NCBI GenBank assembly: GCA_029779385.1
Contig: JAKPAQ010000270.1
Location: 1-8,802, forward strand
Reading direction: 5' to 3'
From: Actinomycetes bacterium
Lineage (GTDB): Bacteria > Actinomycetota > Actinomycetes > Propionibacteriales > Nocardioidaceae
Length of the DNA stretch: 8,802 nucleotides
This document shows positions 1 through 6,110 of the stretch, in pieces. The position numbers were made by a program, and so were the translations under genes. The first letter of the stretch is position 1; the number at the start of each line of letters is the position of its first letter. The notes below the pieces were generated by a model. The model did no database searches, was not told the DNA's origin, and was given only the letters and a program-made list of their open reading frames with translations.

Positions 1-1290
1 CGCGAGCAGCCTAGTCCAATGTTTGATCATGCCGAGTTGGCTCAAGTTGAACGACACAAAAACGCCCACGATGTAAAGCTGGATCAGTTTCGTCACCTCA
101 GCGTCGAACGCGACGATCAGGACCGAGGCCGCCGCCGCCAGGGCGATGATCCCGTTGCTGAACGCCAGCCGATCACCGCGAGTGTGCAACTGGCGCGGCA
201 GGTAGCCGTCGCGCGCCAAGATTGACCCCAACACCGGAAAGCCGTTGAACGCGGTGTTCGCCGCCAACACCAAAATTACTCCGGTGCAGGCGATCGTGAA
301 GTAGAACAGCGGTTTGAAGTCCGCGTACAGCGCCCCGGCCAGCTGCCCGATTACGGTTTCTTGAACATACGAGTCGCCTACCGGCTCACCGTTGAGCAGC
401 AGCTGGTGCGCCGGATTCTCGACATAGCGAAGCTCCATCAGGTCGGCCAACAAGATGATGCCCATCAACATGACGATCGAGATCGTGCCCAGCAGCAGCA
501 ACGTGGTGGCCGCGTTCTTGCTCTTGGGTTTTTCGAAAGCCGGCACGCCGTTGCTGATCGCTTCGACCCCGGTCAGGGCCGCACAGCCGGAGGAGAAGGC
601 TCTGGCCAGCAGGAACGCCATCGCCAGTCCGGCGATCGCCCCTTCGTACGGCGCCTCCGCGACGAGTTCGAATTCAGCACTCTTCGCCTTCGGTAGATCG
701 CCGGCGAAGAACAGCACGTACCCCCACGCGGTCATCAGCGCAATCGACAGCATGAACAAGTAGGTGGGAATGGCAAAGGCCTTACCCGACTCCTTCGTCC
801 CGCGAAGGTTCATCGCGGTCAGCACGACGACAAGGGTGACTGCCGCCAGCGCCTCGTGACCGTTCAGGAATGGCAGGGCCGCCGTCGCGTTTTGGACACC
901 CGAAGAGATGGAAACTGCGACGGTCAGGACGTAGTCGACCAGCAGGGCACTAGCGACGGTCAGCCCGGCGTTCTTGCCCAAGTTGACGGTCGCGACCTCA
1001 TAGTCGCCGCCCCCGCTGGGGTAGGCGTGCACGTTCTGGCGATACGACGCGACGACGGTCAGCATGACGACGACGACGGCCAAGCCGATCTGCCAGTTGA
1101 AGGCGTAGGCGCTCAGCCCGCCCATCGAGAGCGTCAGAAAAATTTCGTCGGGCGCGTAGGCGACCGACGACAACGCGTCGCTTGCGAAAACCGGAAGAGC
1201 AATCCGCTTGGGCAGCAGCGTCTCCCCCATTTGCGAGCTGCGGAGTTTGCGACCGACCAGGGCGCGCTTAATCACACCAGAAATTCCCAC
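1..1290 (-). CDS. KimA-like (KUP-family) potassium transporter / APC permease, 3' end outside window
   Basis: Polytopic inner-membrane permease probably importing K+ with H+. Only the first 430 codons are present; family members run about 600-660 residues, so the last helices and cytosolic C-terminal domain are missing. Databases usually call this family APC or amino-acid permease, but the N-terminal half recalls Bacillus subtilis KimA closely. Positions I remember as K+-site residues in KimA are kept at a constant offset: D38 and Y45 (ASDALSSVAYAP), Y120, T123 and S127 (VDYVLTVAVSIS), T240 and E243 (ALTGVEAISN). HAYPSGGGDYEV (residues 88-99) and LVLAANTAFNGFP are also family-typical. The start chosen is GTG at 1290, seven bases after a TAGCAT box, implying a leaderless message. 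GTG at 1275, with a weak GGGA nine bases upstream, is the alternative; an in-frame stop lies just further upstream. It is divergent from the ceoB-ceoC pair, which supports a K+ role. Substrate specificity is inferred. Confidence 0.88.
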   Translation of the reverse strand, partial: MGISGVIKRALVGRKLRSSQMGETLLPKRIALPVFASDALSSVAYAPDEIFLTLSMGGLSAYAFNWQIGLAVVVVMLTVVASYRQNVHAYPSGGGDYEVATVNLGKNAGLTVASALLVDYVLTVAVSISSGVQNATAALPFLNGHEALAAVTLVVVLTAMNLRGTKESGKAFAIPTYLFMLSIALMTAWGYVLFFAGDLPKAKSAEFELVAEAPYEGAIAGLAMAFLLARAFSSGCAALTGVEAISNGVPAFEKPKSKNAATTLLLLGTISIVMLMGIILLADLMELRYVENPAHQLLLNGEPVGDSYVQETVIGQLAGALYADFKPLFYFTIACTGVILVLAANTAFNGFPVLGSILARDGYLPRQLHTRGDRLAFSNGIIALAAAASVLIVAFDAEVTKLIQLYIVGVFVSFNLSQLGMIKHWTRLLA

Positions 1291-1334
1291 TCCGCTGATG
1301 CTAGACCCGTTCGGGCAGGTGTAGCGTCACCGGT
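1291..1334. promoter_or_regulatory. 44-bp divergent promoter region, KimA-like gene / ceoB
   Basis: The short gap must hold both promoters. On the minus strand TAGCAT (1303-1298) lies seven bases before GTG 1290. On the plus strand TAGCGT (1322-1327) lies seven bases before GTG 1335. Both fit the TANNNT form of the actinobacterial -10 element at leaderless spacing. No convincing -35 hexamer was found, and the gap is far too short for the c-di-AMP riboswitch that precedes kimA in Bacillus. Function is inferred. Confidence 0.45.
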
Positions 1335-2000
1335 GTGCATATCGTGATCATGGGTTGCGGCCGGGTTGGTTCCTCCCTCACTCGCAACCTCGAAGCGCGC
1401 GGCCACTCGACCGCCGTAATCGACTCAAACCCAGACGCCTTCCGCCGCCTCGGCCCGGCCTTCGCCGGACGCACCGTCACCGGCATGGGATTCGACCGGG
1501 GGGTCCTTCGCGAGGCCGGCATCGAGTCCGCCGACGCGTTCGCCGCGGTCTCCAGCGGAGACAACTCCAACATCATCGCCGCGCGAGTGGCTCGTGAGCT
1601 TTTCCACGTCGAAAACGTGGTCGCCCGCATCTACGACCCGAGGCGCGCCGAAGTTTACGAACGCCTCGGCGTCCCCACCGTCGCGACCGTCCCGTGGGCG
1701 GCCGACCAGGTCCTTCGCCGCCTGCTGCCGTCTGGCACCGAACCGGTTTGGCGCGACCCGTCCGGAAAGCTGCGCCTCGAGAACGCCTACGCGAACTTCG
1801 AGTGGGTCGGGCGGACGGTCGATTCCTTCGAACGGCAGACCGGCGTTCGGGTCGCGTTCATCACCCGCCTTGGCGCAGGCCAACAGGTAGGCGCAGACAC
1901 CGTCTTGCAGGAGGGTGACTACCTGAGCCTGTTCCTGCCCGAAGATCAAGCCGAACTAATTCTCGCGGCGGTGGCCGCCGGACCAAAGGACGACCACTGA
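1335..2000 (+). CDS. ceoB: TrkA-family RCK protein CeoB (K+ uptake regulatory subunit)
   Basis: Cytosolic RCK protein of 221 residues that would bind the membrane part of a K+ channel or transporter and gate it in response to nucleotide. Residues 1 to about 135 are a Rossmann-type RCK_N (KTN) domain: glycine loop GCGRVG at 7-12, acidic residue D30 at the end of the second strand for a nucleotide ribose, and the family-typical SSGDNSNII stretch. Residues from about 140 to the end form RCK_C (TrkA_C). The protein is strongly reminiscent of M. tuberculosis CeoB (Rv2691). Start GTG 1335 places the glycine loop at the normal distance; there is no good Shine-Dalgarno sequence, but TAGCGT lies seven bases upstream, so translation may be leaderless. 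It shares one base with ceoC and is divergent from the KimA-like permease, a likely partner since no trkH/trkG is visible. Confidence 0.95.
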   Translation: MHIVIMGCGRVGSSLTRNLEARGHSTAVIDSNPDAFRRLGPAFAGRTVTGMGFDRGVLREAGIESADAFAAVSSGDNSNIIAARVARELFHVENVVARIYDPRRAEVYERLGVPTVATVPWAADQVLRRLLPSGTEPVWRDPSGKLRLENAYANFEWVGRTVDSFERQTGVRVAFITRLGAGQQVGADTVLQEGDYLSLFLPEDQAELILAAVAAGPKDDH

Positions 2001-2656
2001 TGCGAGTTGCTATTGCAGGCGCCGGCGCGGTCGGCCGGTCTATCGCTCAAGAACTCATCGACCACGGACACCAAGTCTTGCTGATCGATCGAAATCCGTC
2101 GTCGATCCGCAGTGAACTAGTCCCCCAGGCTCAATGGTTGCTGGCCGACGCCTGCGAAATGACGACCCTCGAAGAAGCCCAGCTGCAGACGTGCGACGTG
2201 CTGATCGCCGCCACCGGCGACGACAAGGCCAACCTCGTCGCGTCCTTGCTGGCCAAGACCGAGTTCACCGTCCCGCGAACGGTCGGTCGAGTGAACAACC
2301 CGCAAAACGAATGGCTGTTCGGCGAGTCGTGGGGAGTTGACGTGGCCGTCTCCACTCCGCGGATCATGGCCGCACTCGTCGAAGAGGCGGTAGCGGTCGG
2401 CGACCTCGTCCGACTGTTCACCTTCAGTCAAAGCAATACTGCCCTGGTCGAACAGACGGTCCCGCAAGATTCGCCGCACATCGGCCGGCGCTTCGGCGAT
2501 ATCGACTGGCCAGAAGGCGTCACTCCCGTCGTCGTCCTGCGCGACAAGGAAACTCTGCTGCCAGAACCGGACCGAACTATCGAACCTGGCGATGAACTGT
2601 TGTTCGTCACCGGCGCCGACAGCGAAGCGGAACTAGCTCGCGTGCTCCGGCCCTGA
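2000..2656 (+). CDS. ceoC: TrkA-family RCK protein CeoC (K+ uptake regulatory subunit)
   Basis: Second RCK protein, 218 residues, paralogous to its upstream neighbour and matching M. tuberculosis CeoC (Rv2692) in length and motifs. The RCK_N domain (residues 1 to about 133) has GAGAVG at 7-12, D30 after the second strand and the stretch AATGDDKANLV. An RCK_C domain follows to the C-terminus, with the usual GDELLFV near its end. The two paralogues probably form a hetero-oligomeric ring, equivalent to the tandem RCK halves of a single long TrkA. ATG 2000 overlaps the ceoB stop (TGATG), with AAAGGA nine bases upstream inside ceoB, so the two are co-transcribed and probably translationally coupled. 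The last 24 bases are overlapped by the convergent DUF3159 gene, leaving no separate terminator. Confidence 0.95.
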   Translation: MRVAIAGAGAVGRSIAQELIDHGHQVLLIDRNPSSIRSELVPQAQWLLADACEMTTLEEAQLQTCDVLIAATGDDKANLVASLLAKTEFTVPRTVGRVNNPQNEWLFGESWGVDVAVSTPRIMAALVEEAVAVGDLVRLFTFSQSNTALVEQTVPQDSPHIGRRFGDIDWPEGVTPVVVLRDKETLLPEPDRTIEPGDELLFVTGADSEAELARVLRP

Positions 2657-3316
2657 GTCGGCCCCAAGATCGGCAACTGGTGTGCTGTTGCGGCTGAGTA
2701 GCCAAACCATCAGCAGCAGGGCGGCGATCTGCAACGGCCAGCCAAGAATAATCTTGGACGTGCCGAGCCAGCCGATCATGTCGGCCGCCCACAGCGGGTA
2801 CTGGACGAGGACGCGCACGATGCACGGCAACGCTAGGACGATAGTTAGCCGGTTGCAGAGCTTTCGCATGCCCGGATCGGTTCGCCACGTCGTAAAGTCC
2901 GCAGTCAACGAGCCGACCATCAACCCCACGACGGGCCAACGGATCGCGACCGAAAGCAGCAAGATCACCGCGTAGACCGCGTTGTAGATGATGCCGGGCA
3001 AAAACACGTCTCGCGCGTCACCCGAACGCGACGCGAACAAGGCCGCGATCCCAATCCCGACCAGGGCGTTTAGGACGAACTGCGGGTTTGAGCGTTGCAC
3101 CAGCCGAATCACTAGGAGCACCGCAGTTAGCGACGCGGCAATAATCAGGCTCAACCGAAGTTCGCGAGTCGTCAGATAACTGACGGTGAACGCGATGGTC
3201 GGCACGGCCGCCTCGGCAATACCGCGCACCCCGCCGAACGCCTCAGATAGGCGCTGGCGGACAAGCTCCTCGACCGAGGCGTAGTCCGCAGTCGCGCGTT
3301 CGATCGAATCGCTCAC
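2633..3316 (-). CDS. DUF3159 integral membrane protein
   Basis: Uncharacterised actinobacterial membrane protein of 227 residues, resembling Rv2693c by position and sequence pattern. A short amphipathic N-terminus (residues 1-30, with the family-typical QRLSEAFGGVRGIAEAAVP) precedes about six hydrophobic segments near residues 33-50, 55-72, 79-95, 104-138 (possibly two helices), 157-176 and 190-208. The loop SRSGDARDVFLPGIIYN around 97-113 looks like the conserved signature. No catalytic residues are recognisable and no function is proposed. Start GTG 3316 overlaps the stop of the OB-fold gene by four bases (GTGA), has no Shine-Dalgarno sequence, and so probably depends on translational coupling. 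It is the last gene of the dut operon. Its 3' end lies antisense to the last 24 bases of ceoC. Confidence 0.88.
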   Translation of the reverse strand: MSDSIERATADYASVEELVRQRLSEAFGGVRGIAEAAVPTIAFTVSYLTTRELRLSLIIAASLTAVLLVIRLVQRSNPQFVLNALVGIGIAALFASRSGDARDVFLPGIIYNAVYAVILLLSVAIRWPVVGLMVGSLTADFTTWRTDPGMRKLCNRLTIVLALPCIVRVLVQYPLWAADMIGWLGTSKIILGWPLQIAALLLMVWLLSRNSTPVADLGADSGPEHAS

Positions 3317-3666
3317 GAGTCGAGCCGATATGCCGGGTTGTAGATGACTCGTTCTTTGCCTCGAATACCGATTCGGCCGGTGGCGGTCAACGACTGCCCG
3401 GCGTTTATTCCGCTGATCCGCCGGCGACCAAGCCAGATCAAGGTCACCGTCCCCGTGCCGTCATAAAGCTCGGCTTCCAGCGCCGTGACGTCGTCTACCG
3501 GCCGGATGGAAACGGTGCGGATCTCGCCATGGAGGTCAACGCGCTCGCGCAAGACGGCCTGATCGACCCGAGCACAGCCTGAAACCTTGCTGCGGTGGCG
3601 TAGGTCCGCATCATCGGCCTGCTCTGAACCAAACCGATCTCGCAGCCTAGAGACAATCCCGCTCAC
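3313..3666 (-). CDS. Small OB-fold nucleic-acid-binding protein
   Basis: A 117-residue soluble protein corresponding to Rv2694c in the conserved gene order. Residues from about 38 to the end look like a single OB-fold of the tRNA_anti/RecG-wedge type: alternating beta strands with VDLHGEIRTVSI, ALEAELYDGTGTVTLIWLGRR and QSLTATGRIGIRG blocks, the pattern of a domain that binds single-stranded nucleic acid. The N-terminal 35 residues are charged and include two cysteine-poor helical stretches without recognised function. The start is GTG 3666, with AAGG seven bases upstream and only three bases after the DUF3710 stop. It overlaps the next gene by four bases. Linkage with dut suggests a DNA-maintenance role, but this is inference from context; the specific partner or substrate is unknown. 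Confidence 0.88.
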   Translation of the reverse strand: MSGIVSRLRDRFGSEQADDADLRHRSKVSGCARVDQAVLRERVDLHGEIRTVSIRPVDDVTALEAELYDGTGTVTLIWLGRRRISGINAGQSLTATGRIGIRGKERVIYNPAYRLDS

Positions 3667-3669
3667 GTT

Positions 3670-4296
3670 TCAGCCTTGCTCGTCGGGTACCCGTTGAGCA
3701 TCCGGCGGCAGCACCAACGGAAGCGACTCACGCAGCAACCGCGGCTCATCACCTCGACGCACTCGCGCCTGACGGATGATGTCCATCAACACGCCCTCAT
3801 CAGTGCTCTCTAAGGCGGCCTCACCAAGAATCGTGGCACGAAGGACCCAACCGGGACCTTCGACACCGATGAATCGAGCCGGCTGGATCGCCGCCGAACC
3901 GTCCGGCGCGGCTGCGGCGAACTGGGCCATAAGTTCTGGACCGAAGGGTCCATCGATTTCGGTGAGCTTGCCGTCCTTGTTTTCGACTTCGGCCCGAAGG
4001 TCGGCACGAACCCCATCCCATGTGCCTGCCGACTTCGAGCCGGCGAACGGACGCAACTCAACCGCCGAGCCGCCATGAGCAACGAGCACGGCCGTGAGCA
4101 CGTCGTTATCGGTCGGCAACTGGATCTCAATATCGGGAATCGCCTTGATCAGCAGCGAACCGAAGTCCAAATACTCATCGGGTTCGAACGTGCGCTCTGA
4201 TACTTCAAACGGTCCGTTCTCGCGAACCCCGACGACGGCAGGCTCAACCTGTTCTGTCGGTGCTTCCTGCCCGGCGGATTTCTTTCGACCCCACAT
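3670..4296 (-). CDS. DUF3710 domain protein
   Basis: Uncharacterised soluble protein of 208 residues, typical of actinobacteria and equivalent in position to Rv2696c. It opens with a charged, low-complexity stretch (MWGRKKSAGQEAPTEQ), followed by the DUF3710 domain from about residue 35, with the recognisable phrase YLDFGSLLIKAIPDIEIQLP at 43-62 and GVEGPGWVLRATILGEAA near the centre. There is no signal peptide, no transmembrane helix and no catalytic motif I recognise. Start ATG 4296 is two bases after the dut stop. AAGGAAGG, a strong ribosome binding site, lies nine bases upstream inside the last dut codons. It is co-transcribed with dut and the OB-fold gene. Function is unknown. Confidence 0.9.
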   Translation of the reverse strand: MWGRKKSAGQEAPTEQVEPAVVGVRENGPFEVSERTFEPDEYLDFGSLLIKAIPDIEIQLPTDNDVLTAVLVAHGGSAVELRPFAGSKSAGTWDGVRADLRAEVENKDGKLTEIDGPFGPELMAQFAAAAPDGSAAIQPARFIGVEGPGWVLRATILGEAALESTDEGVLMDIIRQARVRRGDEPRLLRESLPLVLPPDAQRVPDEQG

Positions 4297-4298
4297 GA

Positions 4299-4766
4299 CT
4301 AACTACCTTCCTTAGGGTCCTCAATCGACGAGTGGCCCCCTGAAGAACCGTACCCACCGTTGCCACGTGCTGACTCTGGCAGCGCCTGGACCTCTACAAA
4401 ATTTACGTGCTCGACGCGCTGGACGACGAGCTGAGCGATGCGGTCACCCGCTTGAATCTGAATCGGCTCACGCAGATCGTGATTGATCAAAAGGACCTTG
4501 ATCTCTCCTCGATAACCCGAATCGATGGTGCCGGGGGTGTTCACAACTGAAAGCCCATGGCGCAACGCCAGTCCAGAGCGTGGGTGGATGAACGCGGCGA
4601 AGCCGTCGGGCAGTGCGATCGCCACCCCGGTCGGCACTAGTGAACGCTCTCCGGGGGCCAACTCAACTGCGACCGTGGACACCAGATCAACCCCGGCGTC
4701 ACCGGGCTTGGCATATGCGGGCACCGGAACCGTGTCGTCGATGCGCCGCAACAGAACCTCAGTCAC
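4299..4766 (-). CDS. dut: Deoxyuridine 5'-triphosphate nucleotidohydrolase (dUTPase)
   Basis: Homotrimeric dUTPase: hydrolyses dUTP to dUMP and pyrophosphate, keeping uracil out of DNA and feeding thymidylate synthesis in the cytosol. All five trimeric-dUTPase motifs are present in 155 residues: motif 1 PGDAGVDL (21-28), motif 2 PRSGLA (62-67), motif 3 [14 protein letters not shown] (76-89) with catalytic D82 and ribose-discriminating Y85, motif 4 GDRIAQLVV (107-115), and the C-terminal P-loop-like motif 5 [10 protein letters not shown] (135-144), which closes over the triphosphate of the neighbouring subunit. Length and sequence are close to the mycobacterial enzyme. Start GTG 4766 lacks a ribosome binding site but lies six bases after TAGTCT, so the message is probably leaderless. 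First gene of a four-gene operon, divergent from the DUF3093 gene. Confidence 0.98.
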   Translation of the reverse strand: MTEVLLRRIDDTVPVPAYAKPGDAGVDLVSTVAVELAPGERSLVPTGVAIALPDGFAAFIHPRSGLALRHGLSVVNTPGTIDSGYRGEIKVLLINHDLREPIQIQAGDRIAQLVVQRVEHVNFVEVQALPESARGNGGYGSSGGHSSIEDPKEGS

Positions 4767-4812
4767 TTGGCGAGACTACTGCGGTGACACCCGATACGGC
4801 ACAGTGGGAGTC
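4767..4812. promoter_or_regulatory. 46-bp divergent promoter region, dut / DUF3093
   Basis: For dut, TAGTCT (4778-4773, minus strand) lies six bases before GTG 4766, matching a TANNNT -10 box for a leaderless transcript. For the DUF3093 gene, the only -10-like hexamer at that spacing is CACAGT (4800-4805), seven bases before ATG 4813; this is a weak match. No clear -35 element is seen on either strand. Confidence 0.4.
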
Positions 4813-5319
4813 ATGGAACTGTCCTCACCGAACCAATTTCGCGAACGTCTCTACCCCTCGGCCGTCTGGTGGCTGCTGCTTTTGGGAATCGTCGGATCGA
4901 TCGGTTGGATATTGCTGGTGGCCATCGACCCGATCGTCGCACTGGCAATCGTGGCCTTGCTGTTCACCGCTGGCGCCATTTCCCTTTTGGTTTCGGGTTC
5001 AGCGAAAATCGTTGCCCAAACTGGTCGGATCACGGTCGGGCAGGCCCACCTGGAGGACGAGTTTTTGGGTGCAGTCACGCCATTGGCCCCCGACCAATGG
5101 CGCCTAGCGTTAACTAACGCCGGTCGCGAACCCGCGTTCATCTTCACTCGCCCGTGGATCGACCGCGGCCTGCGAATCGAGGTGAACGACCCCGAAGACC
5201 CGATCGAGTATTGGCTGATTTCAACGCGCCTACCCGATAGCCTCGCCAATGCGATAGGCAACACTGGGACTGCCAACGACAGCGAGAGGACCGTTTCCGA
5301 TGATGCGCAAGAAGGCTAA
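4813..5319 (+). CDS. DUF3093 membrane protein
   Basis: A 168-residue protein of the actinobacterial DUF3093 family (Rv2698 in the equivalent mycobacterial locus). Two adjacent hydrophobic helices (about residues 17-37 and 41-61) form a hairpin anchor. They are followed by a soluble beta-rich domain ending in the family signature around AFIFTRPWIDRGLRIEVNDP and EYWLISTRLPDSLANAI, which resembles a PH-like/PepSY-type membrane-associated fold only loosely. Function is unknown. The reading frame stays open far upstream through the antisense of dut, so the start must be chosen. ATG 4813 gives the family-typical N-terminus (FRERLYPS before the first helix); in-frame GTG 4804 is the alternative. GGGAG ends only two bases before the ATG, too close for a normal ribosome binding site. 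The last 20 bases overlap the DUF4235 gene. Confidence 0.87.
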   Translation: MELSSPNQFRERLYPSAVWWLLLLGIVGSIGWILLVAIDPIVALAIVALLFTAGAISLLVSGSAKIVAQTGRITVGQAHLEDEFLGAVTPLAPDQWRLALTNAGREPAFIFTRPWIDRGLRIEVNDPEDPIEYWLISTRLPDSLANAIGNTGTANDSERTVSDDAQEG

Positions 5320-5677
5320 GCAGAAGCAGTCGGCCAAGAAGGCTGAGACGGCCGAACACGTCCAGCCCGTTGAGGATTCACGTGCGGTCAAGGCTATTGG
5401 GCGTGGCGCTTGGAAAACGTTGGACGCTAGTTCGGCCTTGCTCGCGGCGACCGCCGCGCCACTGATTTCGCAACTACTTTGGCGCCTCGCTACCGGTCGC
5501 AAAGCGCCACAGAACACTAGGAACCCGGAGTTGGGTACCGGCGAAGCAATCGCATGGGCCGCAGTCGGCGGTGCGACCGTGCAAGTCATCCGCACGATCA
5601 TTCGTCGCTCAGCGACCACCTATTGGGTCAAGTCGACCGGTGAAATGCCGCCCGGATTGAAGGCAAAGAAAGGCTGA
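5300..5677 (+). CDS. DUF4235 small membrane protein
   Basis: A 125-residue protein recognisable as DUF4235. The first 20 residues are lysine-rich (MRKKAKQKQSAKKAE), followed by two moderately hydrophobic segments near residues 43-62 (SSALLAATAAPLISQLLWRLATG region) and 81-100 (GEAIAWAAVGGATVQVIRTII region), separated by a polar linker, with a basic C-terminus. A short two-helix membrane protein is the likely arrangement. No enzymatic motif is seen. The gene overlaps the end of DUF3093 by 20 bases in a different frame; GAGAGG about ten bases before ATG 5300 can serve as ribosome binding site. ATG 5303 immediately follows and may be the real start. It ends convergently against the DUF4193 gene, its stop codon forming part of a shared inverted repeat. 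Confidence 0.83.
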   Translation: MMRKKAKQKQSAKKAETAEHVQPVEDSRAVKAIGRGAWKTLDASSALLAATAAPLISQLLWRLATGRKAPQNTRNPELGTGEAIAWAAVGGATVQVIRTIIRRSATTYWVKSTGEMPPGLKAKKG

Positions 5678-5700
5678 CTCCAATCAGCTGAGCGAGTCAG
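5674..5700. terminator. Inverted repeat between DUF4235 and DUF4193, possible bidirectional terminator
   Basis: CTGACTC (5674-5680) and GAGTCAG (5694-5700) are perfect 7-base inverted arms around a 13-base loop that itself contains the 8-base palindrome TCAGCTGA. The left arm contains the TGA of DUF4235 and the right arm the TGA of DUF4193 on the other strand. On the minus strand the arm is followed by CCTTTCTTTG, a weak U-rich tail; the plus side has none. Terminator function is inferred. Confidence 0.5.
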
Positions 5701-5996
5701 TAGTCGCAGTCGCGGCAGATTGGTTTGCCGTTCTTCTCACTCGCCAATTGGCTGCGGTGATGCACCAAGAAGCAGGACATGCACGTGAACTCGTCGGACT
5801 GCTTAGGCACGACTTGAACTGCCAGTTCCTCGTGCGACAGGTCCGCACCGGGCAACTCAAATGACTCGGCCGCTTCGACCTCGTCCTCGTCGACTTTGCC
5901 CGAGTTCTTCTCGTGGCGGCGCGCCTTTAGTTCTTCGATGCTGTCCTCGGACTGCTCTTCTTCGGTCTTGCGCGGCGCGTCGTAATCGGTTGCCAT
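5697..5996 (-). CDS. DUF4193 zinc-ribbon protein
   Basis: Small acidic cytosolic protein of 99 residues, very close to the conserved actinobacterial DUF4193 family (Rv2699c type, sometimes annotated dksA-like). The N-terminus MATDYDAPRKTEEE is nearly invariant in the family. A highly charged helical region (about 12-45) leads to a C-terminal zinc ribbon with C72 and C75 (FTCMSCFLVHHRSQL) and C94 and C97 (ICRDCDY). The four cysteines should bind one Zn2+. A role near RNA polymerase or ribosomes is possible by analogy with small zinc-ribbon proteins but is unproven. ATG 5996 is preferred over the TTG one codon earlier: GGAG lies five bases upstream of the ATG and the family begins with this methionine. 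Two copies of a 13-base repeat lie just upstream. Confidence 0.93.
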   Translation of the reverse strand: MATDYDAPRKTEEEQSEDSIEELKARRHEKNSGKVDEDEVEAAESFELPGADLSHEELAVQVVPKQSDEFTCMSCFLVHHRSQLASEKNGKPICRDCDY

Positions 5997-6011
5997 CAAA
6001 TCTCCAAACTC

Positions 6012-6046
6012 GTTCTTGTGGAACTACTGACTTGTTCTTGTGGAAC
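6012..6046. repeat. Two tandem 13-bp interrupted palindromes upstream of DUF4193
   Basis: GTTCTTGTGGAAC occurs exactly at 6012-6024 and again at 6034-6046, 22 bases apart (about two helical turns). Each copy has GTTC/GAAC arms around a 5-base centre. Read on the minus strand, each is GTTCCACAAGAAC followed by AAG or GAG, extending the match to 15 of 16. The proximal copy ends 15 bases before ATG 5996. They could be operators, or two small hairpins in the 5' leader. Function unknown. Confidence 0.6.
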
Positions 6047-6090
6047 GCGCAGATTCAACCACATAGTCAAAATTTCCACCAGATCAGGTT

Positions 6091-6106
6091 CTGCACGCTA
6101 GCGCAG
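6091..6106 (-). terminator. Possible hairpin terminator after suhB
   Basis: On the minus strand CTGCGC-TAGC-GTGCAG forms a 6-base-pair stem (one G-U pair) with a four-base loop, four bases past the suhB stop. The plus strand would have an A-C mismatch, so the structure favours suhB mRNA. There is no immediate U-tract; ATTTT comes about 20 bases later. Weak candidate. Confidence 0.35.
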
Positions 6107-6110
6107 AGTG

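Noticed and set aside
1276..1334. ydaO-type c-di-AMP riboswitch upstream of the KimA-like gene
   Set aside because: The divergent gap is about 44 bases, far shorter than the riboswitch.
856..1347. A long plus-strand reading frame opposite the KimA-like gene
   Set aside because: Arg/Asp/Gly-rich composition typical of an antisense frame in GC-rich DNA; the minus strand encodes a clear permease.
1425..1949. Minus-strand frame of 174 residues opposite ceoB
   Set aside because: No family resemblance; ceoB on the other strand matches a known protein throughout.
4525..4812. Upstream open extension of the DUF3093 frame, which would make a 264-residue protein
   Set aside because: It runs antisense through the dut gene, whose motifs are unmistakable, and the family N-terminus fits ATG 4813.
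6012..6046. LexA (SOS) box in the DUF4193 leader
   Set aside because: The actinobacterial SOS box is GAAC-N4-GTTC. Here the repeats are GTTC-N5-GAAC, and the GAAC...GTTC pair between them is nine bases apart.
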